Shown piece after piece: positions 57,011-64,000 of a stretch of 64,000 bases of DNA. The stretch's first letter is position 1. Every line of letters starts with the position of its first letter. This DNA comes from Gemmatimonadota bacterium. GTDB lineage: Bacteria > Gemmatimonadota > Gemmatimonadetes > Gemmatimonadales > GWC2-71-9. The stretch covers positions 1 to 64,000 of the forward strand of contig JAKLGU010000011.1 in assembly GCA_022710485.1 (NCBI GenBank). The letters are read 5' to 3'. The notes beneath the pieces are model-generated. The model had not been told where the DNA came from, made no database searches, and saw only the letters and a program-made list of their open reading frames with translations. Both the position numbers and the translations under genes were made by a program.

Positions 57011-58102
57011 ATGCACACCGCACTCGGCCTCGAGCCGCTTCCCGACACCGATCGCCGCTGGGCCGCCGTGGCGGCCCGCGACCCCGCCGCCGACGGGCAA
57101 TTCGTCTACGCCGTCCGCACCACCCGGATCTACTGCCGTCCCTCCTGCGGCTCCCGGCGTCCAAGACGCGAAAACGTAATGTTTTACGCCACGGCGTCGG
57201 CCGCCATCGAGGGCGGGTTCCGGGCCTGCCTCCGTTGCCGGCCCGATGAAGCGGCAACCGGCACCAGCCCTCGCTCCGGGGATGAAGCAGTCCGCCGTAC
57301 GCTGGCGTATATTGATGATCATCCTGGGCAGGTGCCCCCGTTGGCCGAGCTGGCCAAGGCCTCTGGCTTGAGTCCAGCACATTTGCAACGCAACTTCTCC
57401 CGATTGGTCGGGGTCAGCCCCAGGGCCTACGCCCAGGCGTTGCGGCGCGAACGGCTCAAGTCGGGCCTGCGGCAGGGCCGGTCCGTGAGCCGCGCCGGGT
57501 GGGACGCCGGCTACGGCTCGAGCCGCCAGCTCTACGAACAGGGCGCGGATGCGCTCGGCATGACGCCCGCCTCCTACCGGGCCGGAGGGGAAGGGGTCAC
57601 GCTCCGGTACACGGTCGCGGACACCATGGCCGGCCCGCTGCTCCTCGCAGCGACGGAGCGCGGGCTCTGCGCCGCCTGGTTCGGCCGGGACGAAGCGGGG
57701 CTGACCCGTGAACTGATTCGCGAATATCCGAGTGCCGAGTTGCACCGGAACGACAAGGCGCTGGCACCGATGGCCGCGTCCATCCGGAAGCACCTGGCCG
57801 AGGGCGCACCCCTCGCGCGGATCCCGCTGGACGTGGGAGGCACTCCCTTCGCCCGTGCGGTCTGGAACAGCCTGCAGGCCATTCCGTACGGGGAAACCCG
57901 CACCTACGCCCAGGTGGCCCAGGCGGTCGGGCGGCCCGGGGCGGCCCGAGCAGTCGGCAGTGCCTGTGCGGCGAACCCGGTGGCGGTGGTCATCCCCTGC
58001 CACCGGGTGGTGCGGGCCGACGGCGCGGGCGGGGGCTACCGGTGGGGAGTGGATCGGAAGCGGGCTCTGCTCGCGCGCGAGGCGCGGAGTGAGTCACCAT
58101 GA
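57011..58102 (+). CDS. ada: Ada-type bifunctional DNA alkylation repair protein/regulator
   Basis: 363-aa Ada homologue. The N-terminal zinc domain has Cys42, Cys46, Cys73 and Cys76 (YCRPSC, CLRC), an AraC-type HTH region follows (about 95-185), and the C-terminal methylguanine methyltransferase domain has the acceptor Cys330 in IPCHRVV. It transfers methyl groups from O6-methylguanine and phosphotriesters to its own cysteines, and methylated Ada activates transcription. The ATG at 57011 is used; the longer frame upstream reads through the GC repeat and is not conserved. Confidence 0.94.
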   Translation: MHTALGLEPLPDTDRRWAAVAARDPAADGQFVYAVRTTRIYCRPSCGSRRPRRENVMFYATASAAIEGGFRACLRCRPDEAATGTSPRSGDEAVRRTLAYIDDHPGQVPPLAELAKASGLSPAHLQRNFSRLVGVSPRAYAQALRRERLKSGLRQGRSVSRAGWDAGYGSSRQLYEQGADALGMTPASYRAGGEGVTLRYTVADTMAGPLLLAATERGLCAAWFGRDEAGLTRELIREYPSAELHRNDKALAPMAASIRKHLAEGAPLARIPLDVGGTPFARAVWNSLQAIPYGETRTYAQVAQAVGRPGAARAVGSACAANPVAVVIPCHRVVRADGAGGGYRWGVDRKRALLAREARSESP

Positions 58103-58127
58103 CGTACCTGGGGAGTCAGCAACGCAC

Positions 58128-58769
58128 ATGTGGACGCGCCCGACGGCATCGCACTTGGTGGTCTCCGCCGGCCTGGCCGCGTTCGGGCTGGGGGGGCTCG
58201 CGTGCACGCCGCTCGGCGGATGGCTCTATTCCGATCCCACCTTCGCGCTGAGCGGCGTCAGCACGAAATTCCGCGGCTCCCCCGCCGACACGCTGCAGAT
58301 CATCCTCACCGGCTGCAACCTCAACGACTTCAACCTCGATGGCCTGACGGTCGAGGGCCAGTTGCTGGTGAACGGCGCCGCGGTGGGTGTGCTGAGCAGC
58401 AAGACCGGCTTTACGATGCGATTGCGGGACTCGGTGGACGTCACGGTCTCGCTCCAGATTCCCCGGGCTGACGAACCGCCGGTGCACGCCAAGGGCGACG
58501 ACCTGATCACGGCGCAGTACGAGCTGAACGGCCGGATCGAACTCTCCACGCCGATCGGGGTCCGGCGCGTGGTGCTCCGGCAGCTGGGCGACGTCCGGTT
58601 CGACTCCGCGGGCGCGCCCAGCGGCTGGACGGTGCGCAACGCCCGCCCCTGCAAGCCCGGTCAGTCTATCATCCCGGGGCAGAGCGTCGTGCCGCGGACG
58701 CTGGTCGACACCATGTTCCGTCCCCAGCCGCCGATGGTCGGGCAGCCCGGACAGGTGAACCCCTTCTGA
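58128..58769 (+). CDS. LEA14-like lipoprotein
   Basis: 213-aa predicted lipoprotein with lipobox LGGLAC (Cys26). The body resembles the LEA type 2/WHy beta-sandwich (ILTGCNLNDFNLDGLTVEG, then LQIPRADEPP). The Pro/Gln-rich tail is disordered. A weak GGGGAG lies about 12 nt upstream of the ATG. Likely envelope stress or scaffold role by family; function unproven. Its stop overlaps the probable CTG start of the dioxygenase gene. Confidence 0.75.
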   Translation: MWTRPTASHLVVSAGLAAFGLGGLACTPLGGWLYSDPTFALSGVSTKFRGSPADTLQIILTGCNLNDFNLDGLTVEGQLLVNGAAVGVLSSKTGFTMRLRDSVDVTVSLQIPRADEPPVHAKGDDLITAQYELNGRIELSTPIGVRRVVLRQLGDVRFDSAGAPSGWTVRNARPCKPGQSIIPGQSVVPRTLVDTMFRPQPPMVGQPGQVNPF

Positions 58770-59563
58770 GCACCCCGCCCAATCCCCTGACCTACGCCAC
58801 CTACCTCAAGGTGGACGAGCTCCTCGAGCTGCAGCAGCCGCTCAGCGACGGGCCCGAGCATGACGAGATGCTCTTCATCGTCATCCACCAGGTGTACGAG
58901 CTCTGGTTCAAGCAGCTCCTCCACGAAGCGGGTCGCCTCCAGCGGCTGCTCGAGGCCGGCAGCGGCCTCTCGGCGCTCGGATCGCTCAAGCGCATCCTGA
59001 CCATCCTCAAGGTGCTCGTCTCCCAGATCGACATCCTCGAGACGATGACCCCGCTGGAGTTCCTCACCTTCCGCGACCGGCTCGAGTCGGGCAGCGGCTT
59101 CCAGTCGTTCCAGTTCCGCGAGTTCGAATTCGCCCTCGGTCACAAGCAGCCGGCCGCGCTCGAGCGCTACCCCGCCGGGTCCGCGCACCGCGCCCGGCTC
59201 GAGCGCCGCCTCGCCGCGCCCACGCTCTGGGACGGGTTCCTGCGCTATTTGTCAAAGGATGGGGCCGTGGTGCCCGCCGGGGCGCTGGCGCGGGACGTGA
59301 CACAGCCGATCGCGCCGTCGGCCGAGGTGCAGGCCGCGCTGGTGGCGGTGTACCGCGCCGGCGGGATGGCGGCGCAGGTGTGCGAGCGGCTGGTGGACCT
59401 GGACGAAGGGGTGCAGGAGTGGCGCTACCGCCACGTGAAGATGGTGCAGCGCACCATCGGCACGAAGCGCGGCACGGGCGGGTCGGACGGGGCGGAGTAC
59501 CTCATGCGGACGCTGAACCGGCCGCTCTTTCCCGATCTGTGGGCTATTCGGGCCGATCTGTAG
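58766..59563 (+). CDS. kynA: tryptophan 2,3-dioxygenase, probable CTG start
   Basis: Heme enzyme opening the indole ring of tryptophan, first step of the kynurenine pathway. Family motifs: HDEMLFIVIHQVYELWFK, GFQSFQFREFEF, and YRHVKMVQRTIG with the proximal heme His, then KRGTGGSDG. The first ATG/GTG start (GTG, 58811) would remove LTYATYL, a segment with Tyr residues that belong to the active-site N-terminus in known enzymes. In-frame CTG at 58766 overlaps the upstream stop as CTGA, with AGGTG 8 nt before it, and restores that segment (265 aa). If CTG is not used, the protein starts at 58811. Confidence 0.85.
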   Translation: MSTPPNPLTYATYLKVDELLELQQPLSDGPEHDEMLFIVIHQVYELWFKQLLHEAGRLQRLLEAGSGLSALGSLKRILTILKVLVSQIDILETMTPLEFLTFRDRLESGSGFQSFQFREFEFALGHKQPAALERYPAGSAHRARLERRLAAPTLWDGFLRYLSKDGAVVPAGALARDVTQPIAPSAEVQAALVAVYRAGGMAAQVCERLVDLDEGVQEWRYRHVKMVQRTIGTKRGTGGSDGAEYLMRTLNRPLFPDLWAIRADL

Positions 59564-59738
59564 GCGGGTCCTGCCTGCCCCGCTGCCCCGCTGCCCCCCT
59601 GCCGCGCCGTTGCACCGCCTCCCTCAACAAGAATTCAATTTGTCCGTTCAGGCTGCGCAGCTCGTCCGCCGCCCACCGCTCCAGGGCGGCGTGGACGGCG
59701 GGGTCGAGCCGGAGCAGGAACGCCTTGCGTTCGGCCAT
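59544..59738 (-). CDS. small ribbon-helix-helix (Arc-like) protein
   Basis: 64-aa protein with an RHH fold at residues 5-42 (FLLRLDPAVHAALERWA, LNGQIEFLLREAV) and a charged tail. RHH proteins dimerise and bind short palindromes with the beta-ribbon. It starts 4 nt after the SPFH stop codon, so both are one operon; RHH genes commonly accompany SPFH genes of this type. A palindrome in the operon promoter is a candidate target. Overlaps the end of the dioxygenase gene by 20 nt on the opposite strand. Confidence 0.8.
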   Translation of the reverse strand: MAERKAFLLRLDPAVHAALERWAADELRSLNGQIEFLLREAVQRRGRGAAGQRGRQDPPTDRPE

Positions 59739-59742
59739 GACG

Positions 59743-60612
59743 CTACTGGTACAGCGTGCCGGTGTTCACGACGGGCTGGGTGCCCCGCTCGGAGCAGAGC
59801 ACCACGAGCAGGTTGCTGACCATGCTCGCCTTCCGCTCCGCGTCGAGCTCCAGGATCTTCTTCTCCGACAGCATGGCGAGCGCCATCTCCACCATCCCGA
59901 CCGCGCCCTCCACGATCTTCTGCCGCGCCGCGATGATCGCGCTGGCCTGCTGGCGCTGGAGCATGGCGGAGGCGATTTCCGGCGCGTAGGCCAGGTGGCT
60001 GATCCGCGCCTCCGTCACCTCCACGCCCGCCTTGCCGAGCCGTTCCTGCACCTCCGCCAGGAGCCGCTTCGAGACCTCCGCGGTGTGCGTGCTGAGCGCC
60101 TCCTCGCCGTGGTTGTGCGCGTCGTACGGATAGGCGGAGGCGAGGGTCCGCACCGCCGACTCGCTCTGGACCTTCACGTAGTGCTCGTAGTCGTCCACCT
60201 CGAACATCGCCTCGGCGGTGTCCACGACCTTCCAGACCACCACCGCCGCGATCTCGATCGGGTTGCTGTTGGCGTCATTGACCTTCAGCTTCCCGGTCTC
60301 GAAGTTCCGGATGCGGAGCGACACCTTCTTCTTGGCCATGAAGGGGTTGACCCACCAGAGCCCCGGCACCTTGACCGTGCCGACGTACTTGCCGAAGAGC
60401 GTCAGGACCCGGCCCTCGTTCGGGTTCACGACGAACAGCCCGCCGAGGCAGACCAGCGCCACGGCCACCAGCACAAAGCCCGGGATGGCATTGAGCGGCA
60501 GGTCCTGCGCGGCGTACCGCCCGATGACGAACAGGCCGAAGCCGATGGCCGCCAGGAGAACGATCAGGGCCAGGAGGCCGTTCACGGCCTGGTGCTTGGT
60601 TTCGCGAATCAC
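59743..60612 (-). CDS. SPFH/Band 7 (stomatin/prohibitin-like) membrane protein
   Basis: 289-aa protein with two N-terminal membrane segments (about 10-32 and 42-62) and a Band 7 domain ([21 protein letters not shown] to [17 protein letters not shown]), then a helical C-terminus. The start is GTG with GAGGGC upstream. SPFH proteins form membrane microdomain scaffolds. Pairing with an RHH regulator and a strong own promoter suggests stress-linked control; function here is inferred. Confidence 0.92.
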   Translation of the reverse strand: MIRETKHQAVNGLLALIVLLAAIGFGLFVIGRYAAQDLPLNAIPGFVLVAVALVCLGGLFVVNPNEGRVLTLFGKYVGTVKVPGLWWVNPFMAKKKVSLRIRNFETGKLKVNDANSNPIEIAAVVVWKVVDTAEAMFEVDDYEHYVKVQSESAVRTLASAYPYDAHNHGEEALSTHTAEVSKRLLAEVQERLGKAGVEVTEARISHLAYAPEIASAMLQRQQASAIIAARQKIVEGAVGMVEMALAMLSEKKILELDAERKASMVSNLLVVLCSERGTQPVVNTGTLYQ

Positions 60613-60641
60613 AGCGCCCTCACGGAAAGAGTGATATAGCT

Positions 60642-60670
60642 ATGATATCATATTGCTATTGGCTCGTCAA
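60642..60670 (-). promoter_or_regulatory. promoter and operator-like palindrome of the SPFH-RHH operon
   Basis: Minus-strand TTGACG (60665-60670), 17-nt spacer, TATCAT (60642-60647): 5/6 matches each. The 12-bp palindrome TATGATATCATA (60641-60652) covers the -10. AT-rich island in a GC-rich context; the RHH protein of the operon is the natural candidate to bind it. The region also lies upstream of the divergent kynureninase-like gene. Confidence 0.65.
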
Positions 60671-60681
60671 GGGGCGCCTCC

Positions 60682-61863
60682 GTGCGTCCTGACGATCTCT
60701 ACCAGTCGCCGAATCTCCTGGCGACACACTACACCGCCTTCCGGGTGTCGGAACGGCTCCTCCTCACCGGCCACTCCCACCAGGCGTGGCCCGACTGCGC
60801 CCGGGACGGCCAGCTCGAGGCGTGGGACGACGCGGCGGCGCTGGTGGACGACAAGTGGGAGCGCGCCTTCGCCAAGGCCGACCGGGTGCGGCGCGGGTTT
60901 GCGGAGCTGCTCGACGACGCCGACGGCGAATACGCCCTGGCGCCCAACACCCACGACCTCCTGCTCCGCTTCCTCTCGGCGCTGCCGTTGCGCGCGCGGC
61001 CGCGGCTGGTGACGACCGACGGGGAGTTCCACTCCATCCGCCGCCAGCTCGACCGGCTCGGCGAGGAGGGCATCGGCATCGTGAAGGTGGCGGCCGACCC
61101 CGCCGCCACCGTCGCCGAGCGTCTCGCCGCCGCAGTGGACGACCGCACCGCCGCCGTGCTCGTCTCGGCGGTCTTCTTCCACAACGCGCATGTGGTGCCA
61201 GGGCTGCGTTCGCTCGCCCGAACCTGCGCGCGCCACGGCGCCGAACTCCTTTTGGACGCCTACCACGCCCTCGGCGTGGTGCCGTTCACGATCGAAGGGG
61301 AAGGACTGGAGGGAGCGTTCGTGACCGGCGGCGGTTACAAGTACTGCCAGCTCGGGGAGGGGAATTGCTTCCTGCGGGTGCCGCCGGGCCGGACGTTCCG
61401 TCCGGTGGTGACGGGCTGGTTCAGCGAATTCAGTGCGCTGGCCGACCCGCGCCCCAACGCCGTGGCGTACGGCGCCGGCGCCGACCGGTTTGCGGGCTCC
61501 ACCTACGACCCGACAAGCCACTACCGCGCCGCGGCGGTGTTCGACTTCTTTCGGCGCGAGGGGCTCACCCCCGCGCTGCTCCGCGAGGTGAGCCAGCATC
61601 AGGTCGGTCGGCTCGCCGAGCGGTTCGACGCGCTCGATCTCGATCCCGCCATCGTGACGCGCGACCGGTCGATTCCGCTGTCGGGCATCGGCGGGTTCCT
61701 GGCGCTCCGCGCCCCCGGGGCGCGCGAACTCTCCCGCGCCCTGCACGCCCGCGGGGTGATGACCGACGCGCGCGGCGACGCGCTGCGGTTCGGGCCCGCG
61801 CCGTATCTCTCCGATTCGCAGTTGGACGCCGCGATCGACGCCCTTGGCGAAGTGGCACGGTGA
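60682..61863 (+). CDS. kynU: kynureninase-like PLP-dependent enzyme
   Basis: 393-aa class V aminotransferase-fold enzyme. The PLP-binding Asp lies in LLDAYHALGVVPF and the Schiff-base Lys in GGGYKYCQLGEGNC. Overall pattern and length fit kynureninase, which cleaves kynurenine to anthranilate and alanine. The tryptophan dioxygenase 1 kb upstream supports this; a kynurenine formamidase is not seen in the window. GTG start with AAGGGG 7 nt upstream. A cysteine desulfurase-like role is less likely. Confidence 0.83.
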   Translation: MRPDDLYQSPNLLATHYTAFRVSERLLLTGHSHQAWPDCARDGQLEAWDDAAALVDDKWERAFAKADRVRRGFAELLDDADGEYALAPNTHDLLLRFLSALPLRARPRLVTTDGEFHSIRRQLDRLGEEGIGIVKVAADPAATVAERLAAAVDDRTAAVLVSAVFFHNAHVVPGLRSLARTCARHGAELLLDAYHALGVVPFTIEGEGLEGAFVTGGGYKYCQLGEGNCFLRVPPGRTFRPVVTGWFSEFSALADPRPNAVAYGAGADRFAGSTYDPTSHYRAAAVFDFFRREGLTPALLREVSQHQVGRLAERFDALDLDPAIVTRDRSIPLSGIGGFLALRAPGARELSRALHARGVMTDARGDALRFGPAPYLSDSQLDAAIDALGEVAR

Positions 61864-61882
61864 CCCACCATCCGTTGCGCCG

Positions 61883-61927
61883 CTTGGCGTCTTTGCGGTA
61901 ACAGCTGTTCACCGCAAAGACGCGAAG
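61883..61927. repeat. 45-bp hairpin repeat, left copy
   Basis: Starts CTTGGCGTCTTTGCGGT and ends ACCGCAAAGACGCGAAG; stem GCGTCTTTGCGGT/ACCGCAAAGACGC with AACAGCTGTTC loop. Matches 62802-62846 at 44 of 45 positions in the same orientation. Confidence 0.85.
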
Positions 61928-62034
61928 AAACGCGAAGGGCTTCAACCGCTTTGCAGTCCGCTGCCCTTTCGGTGTCTTCTAGGTATTGTTCTCGCCAGTG
62001 CGATGGTTTTCATCACCTCTGAGGAACTCGTCTG

Positions 62035-62751
62035 ATGAACCGTACTGCAATGATCATCCGCTCGGCCCTGTCAGTGCTGGCAGTGGCCGGTGCAGCCCCC
62101 GTCGCGCACGCCCAGGGCGGCGCCCAGCAGGAGGTGGAAGCGATCAAGACCGCGATGGGCACGAACGCCGCGGCCCAGCGCAACTACACCTGGATCCAGA
62201 CGAGCGAGGTGGCCTACAAGGGCGAAGTGAAGTCCACCACCACCTCGGCGTGCCAGTATGTCGCGGGGGCGCAGAAGCCGAAGTGCACCCAGACCAGCGC
62301 ACCGCCGGAGGAAAAGCGGCAGCGCGGTCCGGTCCGGCGCTCGGTCAAGGACTCGAAGGTGGATGAGATGAAGGCGTACATGGACAGCGTGAAGACGCTC
62401 GTCGCCCAGTACGTGCCGCCGCAGGGGAGCCTGATCCAGGCCGCGCAGGGCCGGGGCGACGTGGCCACCGCGCCGAACCCGTCGAACGGCACGCTGACGC
62501 TTACCGTGAGCAACTACCTCCAGAAGGGCGACAAGGTCGCCATCACGGTCAACCAGGCGACGCACCAGGTGAACCACGTCGCGGTCAGCACCTGGCTCAA
62601 CGACCCCGGTGCCACGGTCACGCTGGACGTCGCGTTCACCACGCTGCCCAACGGCGTGAGCTTCGCGTCGACCAAGACGCTCACGGCCGCAGCCAAGGAA
62701 GTCGTCGTCACGATCACCGACGCGAATTTCGCGCTGGCCGTCGCGCCGTAG
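62035..62751 (+). CDS. exported protein of unknown function
   Basis: 238-aa secreted or periplasmic protein. A signal peptide ends near residue 26 (VAHAQ). The N-terminal half is helical and basic (EEKRQRGPVRRSVKDSK), with two Cys (ACQY, PKCTQ) that could pair; the C-terminal half is beta-rich (LTLTVSNYLQKGDKVAITVN, VTLDVAFTTLPNG). It resembles exported proteins with an outer-membrane lipoprotein-sorting-like sheet, but I cannot place it in a family. Flanked by two direct copies of a hairpin repeat 919 bp apart. Confidence 0.75.
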   Translation: MNRTAMIIRSALSVLAVAGAAPVAHAQGGAQQEVEAIKTAMGTNAAAQRNYTWIQTSEVAYKGEVKSTTTSACQYVAGAQKPKCTQTSAPPEEKRQRGPVRRSVKDSKVDEMKAYMDSVKTLVAQYVPPQGSLIQAAQGRGDVATAPNPSNGTLTLTVSNYLQKGDKVAITVNQATHQVNHVAVSTWLNDPGATVTLDVAFTTLPNGVSFASTKTLTAAAKEVVVTITDANFALAVAP

Positions 62752-62801
62752 TGAAGATCTGGTAGGACAGCCCACAGCAGTTCTTTGCGCTCTTCGCGTC
62801 T

Positions 62802-62846
62802 CTTGGCGTCTTTGCGGTAACAGCTTTTCACCGCAAAGACGCGAAG
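62802..62846. repeat. 45-bp hairpin repeat, right copy
   Basis: Same element as 61883-61927 with one mismatch in the loop. Extra CTCTTCGCGTCT/ACCCGCGAAG sequence extends the flanks (about 62788-62857). Lies between convergent gene ends and may serve as a bidirectional terminator. Confidence 0.85.
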
Positions 62847-62888
62847 ACCCGCGAAGGACGTGAAGGCTCCAGTTGTGATGGTCTGAAA

Positions 62889-63845
62889 TCAGGGAGTGAA
62901 GCGCGCGGTGCCCGGGGCCGGTGTCCAGGGGGTCTCGGGCTCGAAGTACTCCCACAGCAGCGCCGACACCTTCCTCAGCAGCACGTACCCCTCGTTGGAC
63001 GCCTCCCAGCTTTCATCCGCCTGGTTCTTCGTGATCACGCAGAAGACGTAGTCTCCGCCCGGCGCGTTGACCAGCACCACCTCCGAGCGCGACCGGTTGA
63101 CGGCGCCCTGCTTCGACGCCGCCTGCACCCACGGCGGAATCTGGCTCAGCGCCTCGCCGTTCCAGTAGATGCGGGTCAGCATCCGGTACATCTGCTGGTC
63201 GGCGGCGGGGCTCACCGCCTTCTGCTCCCTGATCAGCACCAGCAGTTCTGCCATCTCCTTCGGCGTGGTCTGCCCCCAGCCATACTGCTTCCAGTTGTCC
63301 TGCCGCCCGGGCGTGCGGGAGTTCATTCGGGTGGAATCGAACCCGTGGGCGGCCAGCCATTGGTTGATCGCGATGCCCGTCCCCGCGAGCGACTGCAGCC
63401 AGAGCGCGGCGGTGTTGTCGCTCGTCGTGATCATCAGCATCGCCACCTTGGCGAGTTCGACGGTACTGCTGTCCTGCGCCAGCGCCAGGAGGTCGTCCTC
63501 CTCGGAGTACGCCAGCGAGTCGGTGTAGAGCAGCTTCTGCCCGAAGGCGAGCGAGCCGTTCTCCATCGCCTGGAAGGTGGCAAGGAGGATCGGCACCTTG
63601 ATCATGCTCGCCGTCGGGAAGAGCTCGTCGGCCCGGATGGCGGCGACCTGCCCGGTGCGGAGGTTCCGCACGTACACCCCGACGTCGCCGTGGAACCCGG
63701 CCACGGCCTGTTCCAGACGCGCCTGCAGCGCGGCGTCCCGCTTCGGGGACGCAGGGGGCGCGGTCGGCGGGGCCGGAGCGCCGGCACAGCCTAGCAGCAA
63801 GAGGGTGAGACAGGCGAGGGACGCCGGACGCCGGGCAAGGCGCAT
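62889..63845 (-). CDS. class A beta-lactamase-like serine hydrolase, lipoprotein
   Basis: 318-aa protein with lipobox LLGC (Cys20). Active-site motifs of class A beta-lactamases are present in order: S80-M-I-K83 (SxxK), S142-D-N144, and K245-Q-G247 where KTG is usual. The Glu of the omega loop is not obvious (the region reads MNSRTPGRQDNW), so efficient deacylation of beta-lactams is doubtful; a D-Ala peptidase or esterase role is possible. GGAG precedes the ATG by 6 nt. Lies 26 nt after an L,D-transpeptidase gene end, suggesting a cell-wall operon. Confidence 0.88.
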   Translation of the reverse strand: MRLARRPASLACLTLLLLGCAGAPAPPTAPPASPKRDAALQARLEQAVAGFHGDVGVYVRNLRTGQVAAIRADELFPTASMIKVPILLATFQAMENGSLAFGQKLLYTDSLAYSEEDDLLALAQDSSTVELAKVAMLMITTSDNTAALWLQSLAGTGIAINQWLAAHGFDSTRMNSRTPGRQDNWKQYGWGQTTPKEMAELLVLIREQKAVSPAADQQMYRMLTRIYWNGEALSQIPPWVQAASKQGAVNRSRSEVVLVNAPGGDYVFCVITKNQADESWEASNEGYVLLRKVSALLWEYFEPETPWTPAPGTARFTP

Positions 63846-63871
63846 CGGGTGCTCCGGAGTGGAGGGCGGGG

Positions 63872-64000
63872 TCAGGGAGTGACGCCGCGGAACGTGAACG
63901 GCGCGTCGAGGGCGGCCAGGATGTCCGTGTCCCGGCCGTAGACATCAGGCCTGAAGTGCAGCACGCCATCCTCCGCGACCCAGGCCGTCCAATACAGCAC
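63872..64000 (-). CDS. L,D-transpeptidase C-terminus (cut by the right edge)
   Basis: The last 42 codons of a gene entering from the right: YWTAWVAEDGVLHFRPDVYG, then GRDTDILAALD and a short tail before TGA. This is the closing strand pattern of YcbB/LdtD-type L,D-transpeptidases (YxTAWVxxDGxxxFRxDxYG), which make 3-3 cross-links in peptidoglycan. The catalytic Cys domain lies outside the window. Linked to the beta-lactamase-like lipoprotein gene by a 26-nt gap. Confidence 0.7.
   Translation of the reverse strand: MLYWTAWVAEDGVLHFRPDVYGRDTDILAALDAPFTFRGVTP

Overview
The window is a GC-rich chromosomal segment. Its hallmark is a dense set of serine/threonine protein kinases of the PknB type, most fused through one membrane helix to a TolB/WD40-like (PD40) beta-propeller. 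That signature, with periplasmic hydrolases, DcaP-like and other beta-barrel proteins, type III glutamine synthetase and a DUF983 protein, points to a Gram-negative member of Gemmatimonadota. The phylum is an inference from gene content; no rRNA or other phylogenetic marker is present.

Region 1 (1-31.7 kb) is read entirely on the minus strand apart from one REP-associated transposase. It holds eight receptor-like kinases (one cut by the left edge), many joined by 4-nt GTGA or ATGA stop/start overlaps, so they are probably co-transcribed and translationally coupled. Between them lie two two-gene nucleotidyltransferase modules that look like toxin-antitoxin pairs (1.4-2.4 kb and 25.2-26.2 kb), a PP2C phosphatase that could reverse the kinases, an APC amino-acid permease locked by overlaps between two kinases, and a set of exported enzymes (CocE-type hydrolase, multicopper oxidase, amidohydrolase). 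Two truncated kinase N-termini ('stubs') and one propeller remnant show past duplication and decay. REP-like palindromes lie around the RAYT transposase and recur at about 1.4, 9.0 and 13.6 kb.

Region 2 (31.9-45.4 kb) has an M24 peptidase, an M61 peptidase overlapping a fatty-acid desaturase, two more kinases (one propeller type, one TPR type), an S41-type protease/TPR protein and a THUMP-type RNA methyltransferase.

Region 3 (45.4-52.9 kb) looks like an envelope amino-acid scavenging cluster: exported amidohydrolase, DcaP-like porin, exported glutaminase, a second porin, a small outer-membrane protein, and a convergent AspT-like exchanger.

Region 4 (53-64 kb) is mixed: an orphan protein, DUF983, PadR regulator, glutamine synthetase III, Ada/MGMT repair protein, a LEA14-like lipoprotein, tryptophan 2,3-dioxygenase and a kynureninase-like enzyme (kynurenine pathway) surrounding a ribbon-helix-helix/SPFH pair with its own promoter and operator-like palindrome, an exported protein flanked by direct copies of a hairpin repeat, a class A beta-lactamase-like lipoprotein, and the end of an L,D-transpeptidase cut by the right edge.

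No tRNA, rRNA or CRISPR array was recognised. No gene-free stretch exceeds 300 bases; the larger gaps (8885-9075, 36404-36640, 43973-44187, 52889-53107) hold repeats or hairpins, except the last, where nothing clear was seen.
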